Positions 38,468 to 47,922 of a stretch of DNA of 64,000 nt are shown here, in pieces; within the stretch, counting starts at the first letter, position 1; the number at the start of each line of letters is the position of its first letter. A program made the position numbers and the translations under genes. A model generated the notes under the pieces. The model made no database searches and was not told where the DNA came from. It saw nothing but the letters and a program-made list of their open reading frames with translations. Source of the DNA: Pseudomonadota bacterium (lineage in GTDB: Bacteria > Pseudomonadota > Gammaproteobacteria > Steroidobacterales > Woeseiaceae); the NCBI GenBank assembly GCA_022563255.1, contig JADFNS010000002.1:113872-177871 (forward strand), read 5' to 3'.

Positions 38468-40279
38468 ATGAATAAATATCCTGCGTGGCTAAACGTGTTG
38501 GTGGTCACCGTATTTGTGGTGGGCTGCTTGCTTGCGCTGCCCAATATCTACGGTAGTGTCCCGGCTGTACAGATTGCCAGCAGCGATGGTTCCGCGTACG
38601 ACGAGGCTCGCCTGCAGGAATTCGTACGCGTCGTTGAGAACGGTGGCGTCACTCCCGAAGCGGCGTATCTGCAGGACGGCCGCGTCGTCTTGCGATTCGA
38701 GTCGCTGAACGACCAGGCCGTATCCAACGAGCGCCTCACGCAGCGCTACAAGCGCGACGTGAATATTGCGCAAACGTTAACGACCAGGCTGCCAGAGTGG
38801 GTGCGCACGCTGGGGCTGAGTCCAATGAGCCTCGGCCTGGACCTTCGCGGCGGCGTCTACGTCCTGCTCGAAGTCGATATGGCAACCGCGATCGAGACTC
38901 GCATGTCGCTTTACGTGCAGGATTTTCTCGACCGTTTGCGGGAAGCTAAAATTCGTCACCGGGTCGACCTGCGCGACCAGATCATCACGGTCCGTCTTAC
39001 AACGCCCGCGGATTTGGAGGAGGCACGTGACGTTCTGCGGCAAGCGGATGCCGACCTGTTGATTTCCGACGGCGCCGACGGCAAGTCGCTGTCGGTGCGC
39101 ATGAGCAGCGCACAGGTAAAAGCCCGGCAGGATTTCGCGATCGAACAGAATATTACGACCTTGCGAAATCGTGTCGACCAGTTGGGGGTCGCGGAACCGT
39201 TGGTACAGCGCCAGGGCGCTGACCGTATCGTTGTGCAGCTTCCAGGCGTACAGGATCCCAACGAAATCAAACGAATTCTCAAGGCAACCGCCACGCTGGA
39301 GTTCCGCATGGTGGATTTGTCGGGCGATGAGCCCGGTTCGCGGCGCTATCCCGGCCGCGGCGATGAGTTGTCCCAGGTACTGAAACGCAAAATCATTGTT
39401 TCCGGTGACCAGATAATCGATGCGACCGCGGGCTTCAGCGAAGGCCGGGCCATCGTTTCCATTACGCTGGATTCGTCGGGCGGCGAACGCATGCTGCAAA
39501 CGACGCTGGAGAACGTTGGCAAGCCGATGTCGTCAGTCTTTATCGAGACGCGCCGCGAAGCGATCGTGGTTGGTGGTGAAACCGTGTACCGCGAAATCAA
39601 GACCGAGGAGATCGTCAACACGGCGACAATCCAAGGTGTCTTCAAGAATAAGTTTCAAATCAGCGGATTAGATCCAGGCGAAGCGCATGATCTTGCATTG
39701 CTATTGCGCGCCGGAGCGTTGGCGGCGCCGGTCTATATGATCGACGAACGAACCATCGGCCCGAGTCTTGGTCAGGACAATATCGATCGCGGGTTCAATG
39801 CCATCAAGATCGGATTTCTGGCCGTCATCGTATTCATGGCCGTGTACTACCGCGCTTTTGGTATGATCGCGAACATCGCGCTGTTTTCGAATTTGATATT
39901 CATCGTTGCGATGCTGTCGTTTCTGCAGGCATCCCTCACGTTGCCGGGTATCGCCGGGATTGTTTTGACGGTTGGTATGGCGGTCGACGCCAACGTGCTC
40001 ATCTTTGAGCGCATACGCGAGGAGGTCGCGGGAGGCACCTCGCCGCAAGCGGCGATCCACGCGGGATACGAGAAGGCATTTTCTTCTATTGTCGACGCCA
40101 ATGTCACGACGCTCATCGCGGCGGTCGTACTCTTCGGCGTCGGCACCGGCCCGATCAAAGGCTTCGCAATTACATTGATGCTGGGCATCATGACCTCAAT
40201 GTTCACGTCGATTGTCGGCACTCGCGCCATCGTTAATGTGTTATTCGGCGGGCGTAAGCTGACGTCGATACCGGTCTAG
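38468..40279 (+). CDS. secD: Protein translocase subunit SecD
   Basis: Uses the proton gradient to pull exported proteins through SecYEG. At 603 aa it is close to the E. coli length. It has TM1 at about 8-25, the large periplasmic P1 region with SLGLDLRGGVYVLLEVD, the P1-head, and five C-terminal membrane helices with the family motifs GPSLGQDNIDRGFNAIKIG and GMAVDANVLIFERIREE. Directly joined to yajC and 11 bases from secF. Confidence 0.97.
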   Translation: MNKYPAWLNVLVVTVFVVGCLLALPNIYGSVPAVQIASSDGSAYDEARLQEFVRVVENGGVTPEAAYLQDGRVVLRFESLNDQAVSNERLTQRYKRDVNIAQTLTTRLPEWVRTLGLSPMSLGLDLRGGVYVLLEVDMATAIETRMSLYVQDFLDRLREAKIRHRVDLRDQIITVRLTTPADLEEARDVLRQADADLLISDGADGKSLSVRMSSAQVKARQDFAIEQNITTLRNRVDQLGVAEPLVQRQGADRIVVQLPGVQDPNEIKRILKATATLEFRMVDLSGDEPGSRRYPGRGDELSQVLKRKIIVSGDQIIDATAGFSEGRAIVSITLDSSGGERMLQTTLENVGKPMSSVFIETRREAIVVGGETVYREIKTEEIVNTATIQGVFKNKFQISGLDPGEAHDLALLLRAGALAAPVYMIDERTIGPSLGQDNIDRGFNAIKIGFLAVIVFMAVYYRAFGMIANIALFSNLIFIVAMLSFLQASLTLPGIAGIVLTVGMAVDANVLIFERIREEVAGGTSPQAAIHAGYEKAFSSIVDANVTTLIAAVVLFGVGTGPIKGFAITLMLGIMTSMFTSIVGTRAIVNVLFGGRKLTSIPV

Positions 40280-40290
40280 GAAGTCGAACC

Positions 40291-41229
40291 ATGCGCATGA
40301 TTAAAGAAAAAACCAGCATCGATTTTCTCGGTCCGACTCGCCGCAAAACCGCACTCGCGCTGTCTGCGCTGTTGGTCGTCGTGTCGCTGGTATCCCTGGC
40401 AACCCGCGGGCTGGATTTCGGTATCGACTTCACTGGAGGAATCCTGCTGGAAATCGGTTATCCGCAGGCTGCGAATCTCACCAAGATTCGCAACGATCTC
40501 GCCAGCAAAGGTTACACAGACGCCCAAGTGCAGCGCTTCGGATCCGATGAAGTTGTGCTGGTTCGTTTGCCGCCGCAGGAAGGAGATGCGGACGAGATTC
40601 GCGAACGATTGCAAATGACGTTGCAGACCAGCGGGGAAAATATCGACCTGCGCCGCGTTGCGTTTGTCAGTCCGCAGGTCGGCAAGGAACTTGCCGAGCA
40701 GGGTGCGTTGGCAATGATCGTGGCTCTGATGATGATCTTCGTGTACGTCATGATTCGCTTCCAATGGAAGTTTTCAGCCGGGGCTGTGGCGGCTCTCGCG
40801 CACGACGCTATCGTGACAGTCGGCTTCTTTTCGATCTTCGGATTGCCATTCGACCTGACGGTTGTCGCGGCGGTATTGGCCGTAATCGGCTACTCGTTGA
40901 ACGACACGGTTGTCGCGTTCGACAGAATCCGCGAAAATTTCTTTGGCCTGCGCGGCAAAACGGCGGAAGAATCGATAAACATTTCGATTAACCAGATGCT
41001 GGCTCGAACACTGATAACAGGTCTCACGACTTTGCTCGTGTTGATCGCGTTGCTGATGTTGGGCGGTGAAGCCATCGCGCCGTTCGCGATTGCCCTGATC
41101 GTCGGTATTATCGTCGGTACTTATTCGTCGATTTATACTGCGAGTGCGATTGCTCTGGAGCTGGGCATCAACGCTCAGGACCTGATCGAACCCGTCAAGG
41201 ACCCCTCGCTAATCGACGATTTACCGTAA
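40291..41229 (+). CDS. secF: Protein translocase subunit SecF
   Basis: Partner of SecD, 312 aa. It has TM1 near residues 17-33, the periplasmic motif FGIDFTGGILLEI, and a C-terminal RND-like membrane part with VIGYSLNDTVVAFDRIREN (functional Asp/Arg region). Last gene of the queA-to-secF unit, convergent with suhB after 16 bases, with no clear terminator between them. Confidence 0.97.
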   Translation: MRMIKEKTSIDFLGPTRRKTALALSALLVVVSLVSLATRGLDFGIDFTGGILLEIGYPQAANLTKIRNDLASKGYTDAQVQRFGSDEVVLVRLPPQEGDADEIRERLQMTLQTSGENIDLRRVAFVSPQVGKELAEQGALAMIVALMMIFVYVMIRFQWKFSAGAVAALAHDAIVTVGFFSIFGLPFDLTVVAAVLAVIGYSLNDTVVAFDRIRENFFGLRGKTAEESINISINQMLARTLITGLTTLLVLIALLMLGGEAIAPFAIALIVGIIVGTYSSIYTASAIALELGINAQDLIEPVKDPSLIDDLP

Positions 41230-41245
41230 GTGCCAGCGCGTGTGC

Positions 41246-42043
41246 TTATTTTAATATCGCTTTGATTTCGCTCGCGCAGAGCTTTGCCAGGGCGCGGTAA
41301 ATGCGTGGTGTCCCGGTCAGGACGTGGCCCGTCTCCAGGTAGTTTTCGCCGCCGTCCAGTTCGCTGATGATGCCGCCCGCTTCGCGAATGATCAATGAGC
41401 CTGCCGCCAGATCCCAGGCTTTGAGACCCGTCTCCCAAAATGCGTCGAAGCGGCCGTTTGCGACGTAGCAAAGATCCAGGGCTGCAGCGCCGGGCCGGCG
41501 TACGCCGGCTGTGTTCTTGATGACTTTGGTCAGCATGGACAAATACGGTTGCAGTTCGGAGTCGGCCTGCCGATACGGAAAACCCGTACCCAACAGCGCG
41601 CGGTCGAGGTCCTTGTTGCCGCTGACACGGATTTTGTGGCCGTCCAGTTGTGCGCCTTCGCCACGAGACGCGGTAAACAGTTCCTCACGCATCGGATCGT
41701 AGACGACGGCGTGTTCAATGCGGCCCTTTATTTGCAAGGCAATCGATACGCAAAAAACCGGGAACCCGTGCAGGTAGTTGGTGGTGCCGTCCAGCGGGTC
41801 GATAATCCAGACATGATCGGACTCGCCCTGGGCACCGGACTCTTCCGCGAGGATCGCATGCTCGGGGTAATGCTTGTGTATGACGCTGATGACGGCGCGT
41901 TCTGCGGCATAGTCTGCCTCACTCACGAAATCGTTGTGGCCTTTCTTTTCGACCTTAAGCGTGTCGCGCTTTTTGAAATTTCTTCCCAATACGGCGCCGG
42001 CGCGCCGCGCCGCCATCACCGCTACGTTCAGTAGTGCGTGCAT
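41246..42043 (-). CDS. suhB: Inositol-1-monophosphatase family protein SuhB
   Basis: A 265-aa Mg2+-dependent phosphatase; in E. coli SuhB also modulates transcription elongation of rRNA. Metal-site motifs are ILAEESGAQG, IIDPLDGTTNYLHGFP and KAWDLAAGSLIIREAGG. The N-terminus MHALLNVAVMAARRAGAVLG is typical. It is divergent from trmJ (87-base gap), an adjacency also found in E. coli. Confidence 0.95.
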   Translation of the reverse strand: MHALLNVAVMAARRAGAVLGRNFKKRDTLKVEKKGHNDFVSEADYAAERAVISVIHKHYPEHAILAEESGAQGESDHVWIIDPLDGTTNYLHGFPVFCVSIALQIKGRIEHAVVYDPMREELFTASRGEGAQLDGHKIRVSGNKDLDRALLGTGFPYRQADSELQPYLSMLTKVIKNTAGVRRPGAAALDLCYVANGRFDAFWETGLKAWDLAAGSLIIREAGGIISELDGGENYLETGHVLTGTPRIYRALAKLCASEIKAILK

Positions 42044-42130
42044 GCTTCGATTCCGTCAATGTCAAAGAACTGGGCAGCCTGGGCCGCCGGGGCGGTAGAA
42101 TACCGGACTTTTAGTGACCTGTCTTAGAAG

Positions 42131-42847
42131 ATGACGATTCGAATAGTCCTTGTCGGCACCACCCACCCGGGAAACATCGGGGCCGTCGCTCGCGCCATGA
42201 AGAACATGGGGCTTAGCGACCTGGCGCTCGTGAATCCAGGAAAATTTCCAGACAAGGAAGCGACCGTGCGGGCTTCGGGCGCGACCGATATTCTCGAGAA
42301 CGCATCTGTCGTGTCCTCTTTAGAGGACGCACTCACGGATTGCGTGTACGTGGCCGGTGCGAGCGCCCGGTCGCGGACGATCAACTGGCCCAGCATGGGG
42401 CCGCGGGATTGCGCCGAGCGTATGCTATTGGAAAGCAAGCACGGCAAAGTGGCTGCGGTTTTTGGTCCGGAGAAGAGCGGTCTGCATAATGACGATCTTG
42501 ACCTGTGCCACACGCTCCTGACCATACCGACCGATTCGGGCTTCAGCTCTCTGAATCTGGCGATGGCCGTGCAGATACTGACCTATGAACTGCGGGTTGC
42601 CGGCATGCTGGACACGGGCCCTGGATTTGAGAGCGAGGTGCCGCCTGCGACCGGGGATGAGATGGAACGCTTTTACGCACATCTGGAGAAGGTAATGACC
42701 GAGTTGGGATTTCTTGACCCGGACAACCCACGATTTCTAATGCGTCGCATGCGTCGCCTCTTTATCCGCGCCCGGCCTGACAAGAACGAGGCGAACATTC
42801 TGCGCGGTTTTCTGACGGCGATCGAACGTGAGCGGAGCTCCAGGTAA
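42131..42847 (+). CDS. trmJ: tRNA (cytidine/uridine-2'-O-)-methyltransferase TrmJ
   Basis: SPOUT-fold methyltransferase modifying position 32 of several tRNAs. The 238-aa chain has IRIVLVGTTHPGNIGAVARAMKNMG at the N-terminus and the SAM-knot motifs VFGPEKSGLHNDDL and IPTDSGFSSLNLAMAVQI. Its C-terminal helical extension is normal. It overlaps iscS by one base (TAATG). In E. coli trmJ precedes iscR; here iscR is absent. Confidence 0.95.
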   Translation: MTIRIVLVGTTHPGNIGAVARAMKNMGLSDLALVNPGKFPDKEATVRASGATDILENASVVSSLEDALTDCVYVAGASARSRTINWPSMGPRDCAERMLLESKHGKVAAVFGPEKSGLHNDDLDLCHTLLTIPTDSGFSSLNLAMAVQILTYELRVAGMLDTGPGFESEVPPATGDEMERFYAHLEKVMTELGFLDPDNPRFLMRRMRRLFIRARPDKNEANILRGFLTAIERERSSR

Positions 42848-44010
42848 TGACGGCCGATAGCGATTTCCTCTATCTGGACTACGCGGCGACGACGCCACTG
42901 GACCCGCAAGTGGCCCAGCTCATGCAGGAGGTCCACACGAGCGCTTTTGCCAATGCGGGCTCGACTCACCGGGCAGGACGGCGGAGCGCGGCCGTGGTGG
43001 GACGGGCGGCTGTGCAGCTGGGAGCCTTGCTGCAGGCGGATCCTGATTGCTTTCTCTGGACTTCCGGGGCCACCGAATCGAACAATCTGGCGATTGCCGG
43101 CGCGGCAAAAATACGCGCGCATCGTGGCAAGCACCTGGTCACGATGCGCACCGAGCACAAAGCTGTGGTGGACGTGTTTATAGCGCTGGAAAAACAGGGA
43201 TTCGAGATTTCCTGGCTGACGCCCGATGCGAACGGACATGTATCGAGCGAAGATTTCGAAGCGGCGCTGCGCGAGGACACACAGCTCGCGTCCATAATGC
43301 ACATCAACAACGAAACGGGTGTTGTGCAGGATATTGCTGCGCTCGGCGCGATATGTCGCGAACACGATGTGCTGTTTCACGTCGACGGCGCCCAATCCGT
43401 GGGGAAGGTGCACATGGATCTGGATACGCTGCCGGTTGATCTTCTGTCGCTGACTGCGCACAAATTCTACGGGCCAAGCGGTATCGGTGCGCTTTACATC
43501 GCCGATGGAGTGCATATCGAGCCCTTGATGTTCGGCGGAGGACAGCAACGCAGGCTGCGGCCGGGATCGCTGCCGGTCGATTTGATCGCCGGTCTGGGCG
43601 CGGCCGCCGAGGTGGCCGGGAACCGCATCGACAAGGATCTGGAGAAATTCACCACGCTCAGAGAGGCGTTGTGGCGCGGAATTCAGGATGTCGGCGGATT
43701 GCAGATCAACGGTTCGCCCGACTCCGGCTACCCGGGCATTCTTAATGTCAGTGTCGACGACGTGGAGGGCGAGAGTTTGCTGCTGGCGCTGGAGCCGCTG
43801 TGCGTCGCCGCCGGGTCCGCCTGCAATTCTCAAAGTCAGGAGCCTTCCTACGTACTACGGGCGCTGGGGCGCAGCGATTTTGAGGCGCAAAGCGCAGTTC
43901 GCTTCAGCCTGGGGCGGCCGACGACGCGTGCAGATATCGATATTGCCGCGGCGACCTATCGAAACGCCGTGCGGAAACTGCGCGATATGGCGCCGGAGCG
44001 GGTCGCATGA
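42847..44010 (+). CDS. iscS: Cysteine desulfurase (IscS type)
   Basis: PLP enzyme taking sulfur from cysteine for Fe-S clusters and tRNA thiolation; 387 aa. Key residues are at almost the same numbers as in E. coli: His104 (TEHKAV), Asp180 (FHVDGAQS), PLP Lys206 (LTAHKFYGPSG) and catalytic Cys326 (GSACNSQSQEPSYVLRALG). The loop EPSYVLRALG after the Cys matches IscS. It overlaps the next gene by 4 bases. No iscR, hscB, hscA or fdx is nearby. Confidence 0.93.
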   Translation: MTADSDFLYLDYAATTPLDPQVAQLMQEVHTSAFANAGSTHRAGRRSAAVVGRAAVQLGALLQADPDCFLWTSGATESNNLAIAGAAKIRAHRGKHLVTMRTEHKAVVDVFIALEKQGFEISWLTPDANGHVSSEDFEAALREDTQLASIMHINNETGVVQDIAALGAICREHDVLFHVDGAQSVGKVHMDLDTLPVDLLSLTAHKFYGPSGIGALYIADGVHIEPLMFGGGQQRRLRPGSLPVDLIAGLGAAAEVAGNRIDKDLEKFTTLREALWRGIQDVGGLQINGSPDSGYPGILNVSVDDVEGESLLLALEPLCVAAGSACNSQSQEPSYVLRALGRSDFEAQSAVRFSLGRPTTRADIDIAAATYRNAVRKLRDMAPERVA

Positions 44011-44372
44011 GCGCTGATCCTTACAATTCCCGGGTCCGTGAGTACTTTGCGAATCCGCAGCATTGCGGCGACGTGGCGGACGGTGCAACTGGCTTTTTCG
44101 AAGACCAGGGCATGCGCATCCGGCTCACCGCTGAGGCTGTTAATGGCAGCATTCGTGACATGCGCTTTCGCGCCTGGGGGTGTCCACATGTCATCGCGGC
44201 AGCAGAAGCCGCCTGCCGACAATTTGAGGGTCGCCCCGTCGCGGAGCTTGAACAATTCAGCACTGCCCAAATAATGGAGGATCTGGCTGTACCTGTAGAG
44301 AAAACCGGACGTATACTGGCCCTCGAAGACACGGTTCGATCGCTTGGGCAGGCCATAACGGACCGTTTTTAA
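44007..44372 (+). CDS. IscU-like scaffold protein with missing cluster ligands
   Basis: A 121-aa NifU-N/IscU fold: NSRVREYFANPQHCGDV at the N-terminus, then RFRAWGCPHVIAAAEAACRQ and EDLAVPVEKTGRILALEDTV. IscU binds clusters through three cysteines. Here only the middle one is kept (Cys59 in WGCPHV). The first site (normally ACGD) reads GFFED, and the third (normally HCS) reads KTGRI. Cys20 and Cys70 are extra. It may still act as an assembly factor, bind a cluster by other residues, or be a partner of IscS for sulfur transfer. The tight overlap with iscS argues that it is used. Confidence 0.75.
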   Translation: MSADPYNSRVREYFANPQHCGDVADGATGFFEDQGMRIRLTAEAVNGSIRDMRFRAWGCPHVIAAAEAACRQFEGRPVAELEQFSTAQIMEDLAVPVEKTGRILALEDTVRSLGQAITDRF

Positions 44373-44394
44373 TCACTGCAATTGAGAACTTGAA

Positions 44395-44718
44395 ATGGCA
44401 ATTTCGTTAACGGAATCGGCGGCCGAGCGGGTCCGCACCTACCTTGAAAAGCGCGCCAATTGCGTTGGACTGCGATTGGGCGTGACCAAGAGCGGTTGTT
44501 CCGGATATTCTTACGTCATCAACTACGCTGAGGAGATCAGCGACACCGATATCGTGTTCGAGGACAAGGGCGTGACCGTCATTGTCGATCCGGAGGCGCT
44601 GCAGCTCATCGACGGTACCGAGGTCGATTTTGTCAAAAACGGCCTGAACGAAGCATTCAGCTTTCGCAATCCCAATATTTCCGGCGAGTGCGGTTGCGGC
44701 GAAAGCTTCACCGTCTGA
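44395..44718 (+). CDS. A-type iron-sulfur carrier (IscA/ErpA family)
   Basis: A 107-aa carrier with all three conserved cysteines: Cys35 (KSGCSGYSY), Cys99 and Cys101 (GECGCGES). The length and [13 protein letters not shown] start fit IscA. It lies 22 bases after the IscU-like gene. Assignment between IscA and ErpA is not certain; iscA is suggested by position. Confidence 0.92.
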   Translation: MAISLTESAAERVRTYLEKRANCVGLRLGVTKSGCSGYSYVINYAEEISDTDIVFEDKGVTVIVDPEALQLIDGTEVDFVKNGLNEAFSFRNPNISGECGCGESFTV

Positions 44719-44756
44719 AACTACCGATATCTATTCAATAACAATAAGGACGATAC

Positions 44757-45188
44757 ATGGCCGTTGAGCGAACTCTCTCCATCATCAAACCTGATGGCGT
44801 ACAAAAGAACCTGATCGGAGAGATCTACAGCCGGTTCGAGAAAGCTGGCCTCGACATTGTCGCAGCACGCATGATGCAACTGAGCAAAGAGCAGACACAG
44901 GGCTTCTATGCCGTGCACAGTGAGCGGCCGTTCTTCAACGACCTCGTCAGCTACATGACATCGGGGCCGGTGATCGTGCAGGCGTTGAGTGGCGAAGATG
45001 CGGTCGCGAAGAACCGCGAAATCATGGGCGCCACGAATCCGGCCGATGCTGATTCGGGTACGATTCGCGCCGACTACGCAGCCAGCATCGAAGAGAATAT
45101 CGTGCACGGGTCCGATGCCGTTGCAACCGCGGCACAGGAGATCGCGTTTTTCTTCGGCGATGATGGCGTCTGCCCGAGGACCCGCTAG
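44757..45188 (+). CDS. ndk: Nucleoside diphosphate kinase
   Basis: Transfers gamma-phosphate between nucleotides through a phospho-His. The 143-aa chain has [48 protein letters not shown] and the active His117 in [10 protein letters not shown] purine-rich AATAAGGACGAT precedes the start. First of the ndk-rlmN-pilF-rodZ order known from E. coli and Pseudomonas. Confidence 0.98.
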   Translation: MAVERTLSIIKPDGVQKNLIGEIYSRFEKAGLDIVAARMMQLSKEQTQGFYAVHSERPFFNDLVSYMTSGPVIVQALSGEDAVAKNREIMGATNPADADSGTIRADYAASIEENIVHGSDAVATAAQEIAFFFGDDGVCPRTR

Positions 45189-45200
45189 CCGGATTTCGTT

Positions 45201-46337
45201 GTGACTACCACGGCCGAAAAAATCAACCTGCTTGGAATGTCGCAAGGCGCTCTCGAGCAGTTTCTTGTCGAACGCGGTGGCAAACCGTTTCATGCCCGCC
45301 AGTTGTTGCAGTGGATTTACCAGCGCGACGTAGATGATTTCGATGCGATGACCGATCTCTCGAAATCATTGCGCAGACGTCTCAGGGAAGATGCCGAAAT
45401 CAGCGCACCCGAAGTCCAGGCGAAATTCACCTCCAGGGATGGCACCGTCAAGTGGCTGTTCTCAAGCGGTGCCGGCCAGTCCGTGGAGACCGTGTTCATT
45501 CCCGAGGCCAGGCGCGGCACTTTGTGTATTTCCTCGCAGGTCGGTTGCGCGCTGGATTGCTCTTTTTGCGCGACCGGCGCGCAAGGTTTCAATCGCAATC
45601 TGACGAGCGCCGAGATCATTGGCCAGGTGCGCCATGCCATCCGTGAGCTACCGCGACGGGAAAATGGCGAAGCCGCCGTGACCAATGTCGTATTCATGGG
45701 AATGGGGGAGCCGTTGGCGAACTATCGTAATTTGGTGCCGGTGCTGAACCTGTTGGTTTCGGACTGGTCCTATGGACTGTCTCGCAGACGGGTTACGGTC
45801 AGTACGTCCGGCATCGTTCCGCATATCGACAAGCTGGGTGACGACTGCAACGTGGCGCTCGCCGTGTCATTGCACGCGGCCAGCGACGAGCTGCGCGACC
45901 AACTCGTACCGATTAACAAAATGCATCCGATTGGGCAGCTGCTTGAGTCCTGCTGGCGATATGCCGCAAAGCGCTCGAACCGCTTCATTACGTTCGAATA
46001 CGTCATGTTGCGAGGCGTTAACGATTCAATCGAGCAGGCCGATCAGTTAGCGCGTTTGTTGCAGGGCAGGGCGGCGAAGGTCAATCTCATTCCGTTCAAC
46101 CCGTTTCCCGGGACCGGGTTCAAGCGGTCTTCTGTTGCTACGATTCGCCATTTTCAGAGTCGCTTGCGTGAGAAGGGGCTGGTAGCGACGACCCGCAGGA
46201 CGCGTGGCGACGACATCAATGCGGCCTGTGGGCAACTGGCCGGCAAGGTGAGCGATCGCGTCAGAACCCGACTCGGTCAACGGAAAATTAACCGAAAATC
46301 CATTGGTGAGAAAAGTATGAGGACGGCATCCGCATGA
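45201..46337 (+). CDS. rlmN: 23S rRNA/tRNA adenine-C2 methyltransferase RlmN
   Basis: Radical-SAM enzyme making m2A2503 in 23S rRNA and m2A37 in tRNA. The 378-aa chain starts at GTG 45201. The SAM cluster is Cys116, Cys120 and Cys123 (GCALDCSFC). The methyl-carrying C-terminal Cys lies in DDINAACGQLAGK. GMGEPLANYRN and the SLHAASDELRD segment are also conserved. It ends by a 4-base overlap with pilF. Confidence 0.96.
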   Translation: MTTTAEKINLLGMSQGALEQFLVERGGKPFHARQLLQWIYQRDVDDFDAMTDLSKSLRRRLREDAEISAPEVQAKFTSRDGTVKWLFSSGAGQSVETVFIPEARRGTLCISSQVGCALDCSFCATGAQGFNRNLTSAEIIGQVRHAIRELPRRENGEAAVTNVVFMGMGEPLANYRNLVPVLNLLVSDWSYGLSRRRVTVSTSGIVPHIDKLGDDCNVALAVSLHAASDELRDQLVPINKMHPIGQLLESCWRYAAKRSNRFITFEYVMLRGVNDSIEQADQLARLLQGRAAKVNLIPFNPFPGTGFKRSSVATIRHFQSRLREKGLVATTRRTRGDDINAACGQLAGKVSDRVRTRLGQRKINRKSIGEKSMRTASA

Positions 46338-47095
46338 ATATGAGCAAACTGATAATTTCAGGAGCAGTCTGCGTCGTCCTGATGGCAGGTTGTATATCGA
46401 CCACCACTGGATCGGTATCGCGCAGAGTCGATAATATCGACGCGGCCGAACAGAATTACCAGCTGGGCGCTCGCTACTACAAGCAGGGGTCGTATTTTCT
46501 CGCCCGCGACCGGCTGGAGCTCGCCACCAAGCTGAATCCGAAATTAGCGTTAGCCTATTCCGCTTTGGCTCTGACTTACGACGCGCTGGATAACAAGCGT
46601 CTGGCAACTAAGGCTTACGAGGCGGCCGTTCGGAACGCGCCGCGCGATTTCGATATCCAAAACGCCTATGCGGTGTTTCTCTGCAGACAGCGGGAATTCG
46701 ACCGAGCGGACAAGTTTTTTCAGAAGGCGATGAAGCATCGTGAAAACGACTTTGCAGAGGTCACGATGACCAATGCCGGCGTGTGCATGGTGCAGCGGCC
46801 AAATCTGGATTTAGCTGAAAGTTATTTTCGTGCGGCGTTGGAGCGCAGGTCGAATTACGGCGAAGCGCTGCTGCAATTGTGTTTGCTCAAATTCCAGCGC
46901 CAGGACTTCCTGAGCGCGCGCGCTTTCTTGCAGCGGTTCATGTTGACCAATACGACGACCGCCGGCATTTTGTATCTGGGCTCACGGATCGAAGATGAGC
47001 TCGGTGACAATCGCGCCAGAGCCGATTTTGAGAATCGCTTGCTGAGCGAATATCCGACCTCTCCAGAGGCACGCAAGGTACTGAGCGCAGGCTAA
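46334..47095 (+). CDS. pilF: Type IV pilus biogenesis lipoprotein PilF/PilW
   Basis: A 253-aa TPR lipoprotein that helps assemble the PilQ secretin. The lipobox LMAGC places the lipidated Cys at residue 20. About six TPR-like repeats follow (EQNYQLGARYYKQGSYFLAR, ALAYSALALTYDALDNK and so on). It is in the conserved place between rlmN and rodZ and overlaps rodZ by one base (TAATG). Outer-membrane localisation is inferred. Confidence 0.92.
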   Translation: MNMSKLIISGAVCVVLMAGCISTTTGSVSRRVDNIDAAEQNYQLGARYYKQGSYFLARDRLELATKLNPKLALAYSALALTYDALDNKRLATKAYEAAVRNAPRDFDIQNAYAVFLCRQREFDRADKFFQKAMKHRENDFAEVTMTNAGVCMVQRPNLDLAESYFRAALERRSNYGEALLQLCLLKFQRQDFLSARAFLQRFMLTNTTTAGILYLGSRIEDELGDNRARADFENRLLSEYPTSPEARKVLSAG

Positions 47096-47922
47096 TGAGC
47101 GAAGAAGACGAAACACAAAACAATCCGTCATCGGAGTCCGAGGCAAAAGCGCCGCTTGGTGGAGAACGCCTGGCGGAAGCGCGTCGAAAATTGCAGATTC
47201 CACTGCTTGAAATCGCCAAGGAATTGCACCTTGACGAATACAAAGTGAGTGCGCTTGAATGCAACGATTTCGATGTACTCGGAGCGCCGGTATTCGCGAA
47301 GGGGCATCTGAGGAAATTCGCGCAACTGGTCGACGTCGACGAAAAAGACGTGATGGCTGATTACTATCAGCTGAGCCGATCTACGGCGCCACCGCCTCTG
47401 GTGCCCACACGTGCCAGACCGCGCGAGCCTTTTTCGCCGGCGCCCTGGCTGGTTGCGGGCGTCGCCATTTTGATAGCGGCCAGCGGATATTGGTGGTTTT
47501 CCAGCGGTGAGAACGAGCAGGTACCGGTGGTGACGGGGGAATTGACGGCGCTGCCAGCGGATATTGCGACCAGCGAGCCCGAAGAGGAAATCCCCGCTTC
47601 CGGCGATGATACGAGTACGAAGGAATCGCAAGTCATCCCGCAACCCGAGGCTGCGCCCGAATCGAATCAATCCCCGGTGTTCCAAATGAGTGTCACGTAC
47701 TCTGGTGACTGCTGGACGGAAATCACTGACGCCAACGGCCGGCGCTTGTTCTTCGCAATGGGTACGGCCGGGCGGACCGTTACCGTCTCGGGCGAGGCGC
47801 CTTTCAACGTGCTTTTTGGCAACGTGGCGAATGTCAGCATCACGGTCAACGGCGAAGCCTTCAATATTCCAGCCGCGAATCGCCGCGGCCAAACAGCCAG
47901 ATTGACAATCACAGGACCATGA
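47095..47922 (+). CDS. rodZ: RodZ-like cytoskeleton/HTH membrane protein
   Basis: A 275-aa protein of RodZ architecture: a cytoplasmic Cro/CI-type helix-turn-helix (about 24-92, [19 protein letters not shown]), a basic Pro-rich linker, one membrane helix (117-135) and a periplasmic DUF4115 domain (about 200-272, [19 protein letters not shown]). RodZ links MreB to the wall machinery. ispG, which follows rodZ in E. coli, is missing and hisS comes next with a 4-base overlap. Confidence 0.92.
   Translation: MSEEDETQNNPSSESEAKAPLGGERLAEARRKLQIPLLEIAKELHLDEYKVSALECNDFDVLGAPVFAKGHLRKFAQLVDVDEKDVMADYYQLSRSTAPPPLVPTRARPREPFSPAPWLVAGVAILIAASGYWWFSSGENEQVPVVTGELTALPADIATSEPEEEIPASGDDTSTKESQVIPQPEAAPESNQSPVFQMSVTYSGDCWTEITDANGRRLFFAMGTAGRTVTVSGEAPFNVLFGNVANVSITVNGEAFNIPAANRRGQTARLTITGP

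Noticed and set aside
42673..43833. A 386-codon frame antisense to iscS
   Set aside because: It spans iscS, whose active-site residues are all visible; the antisense product is Arg/His-rich and featureless.
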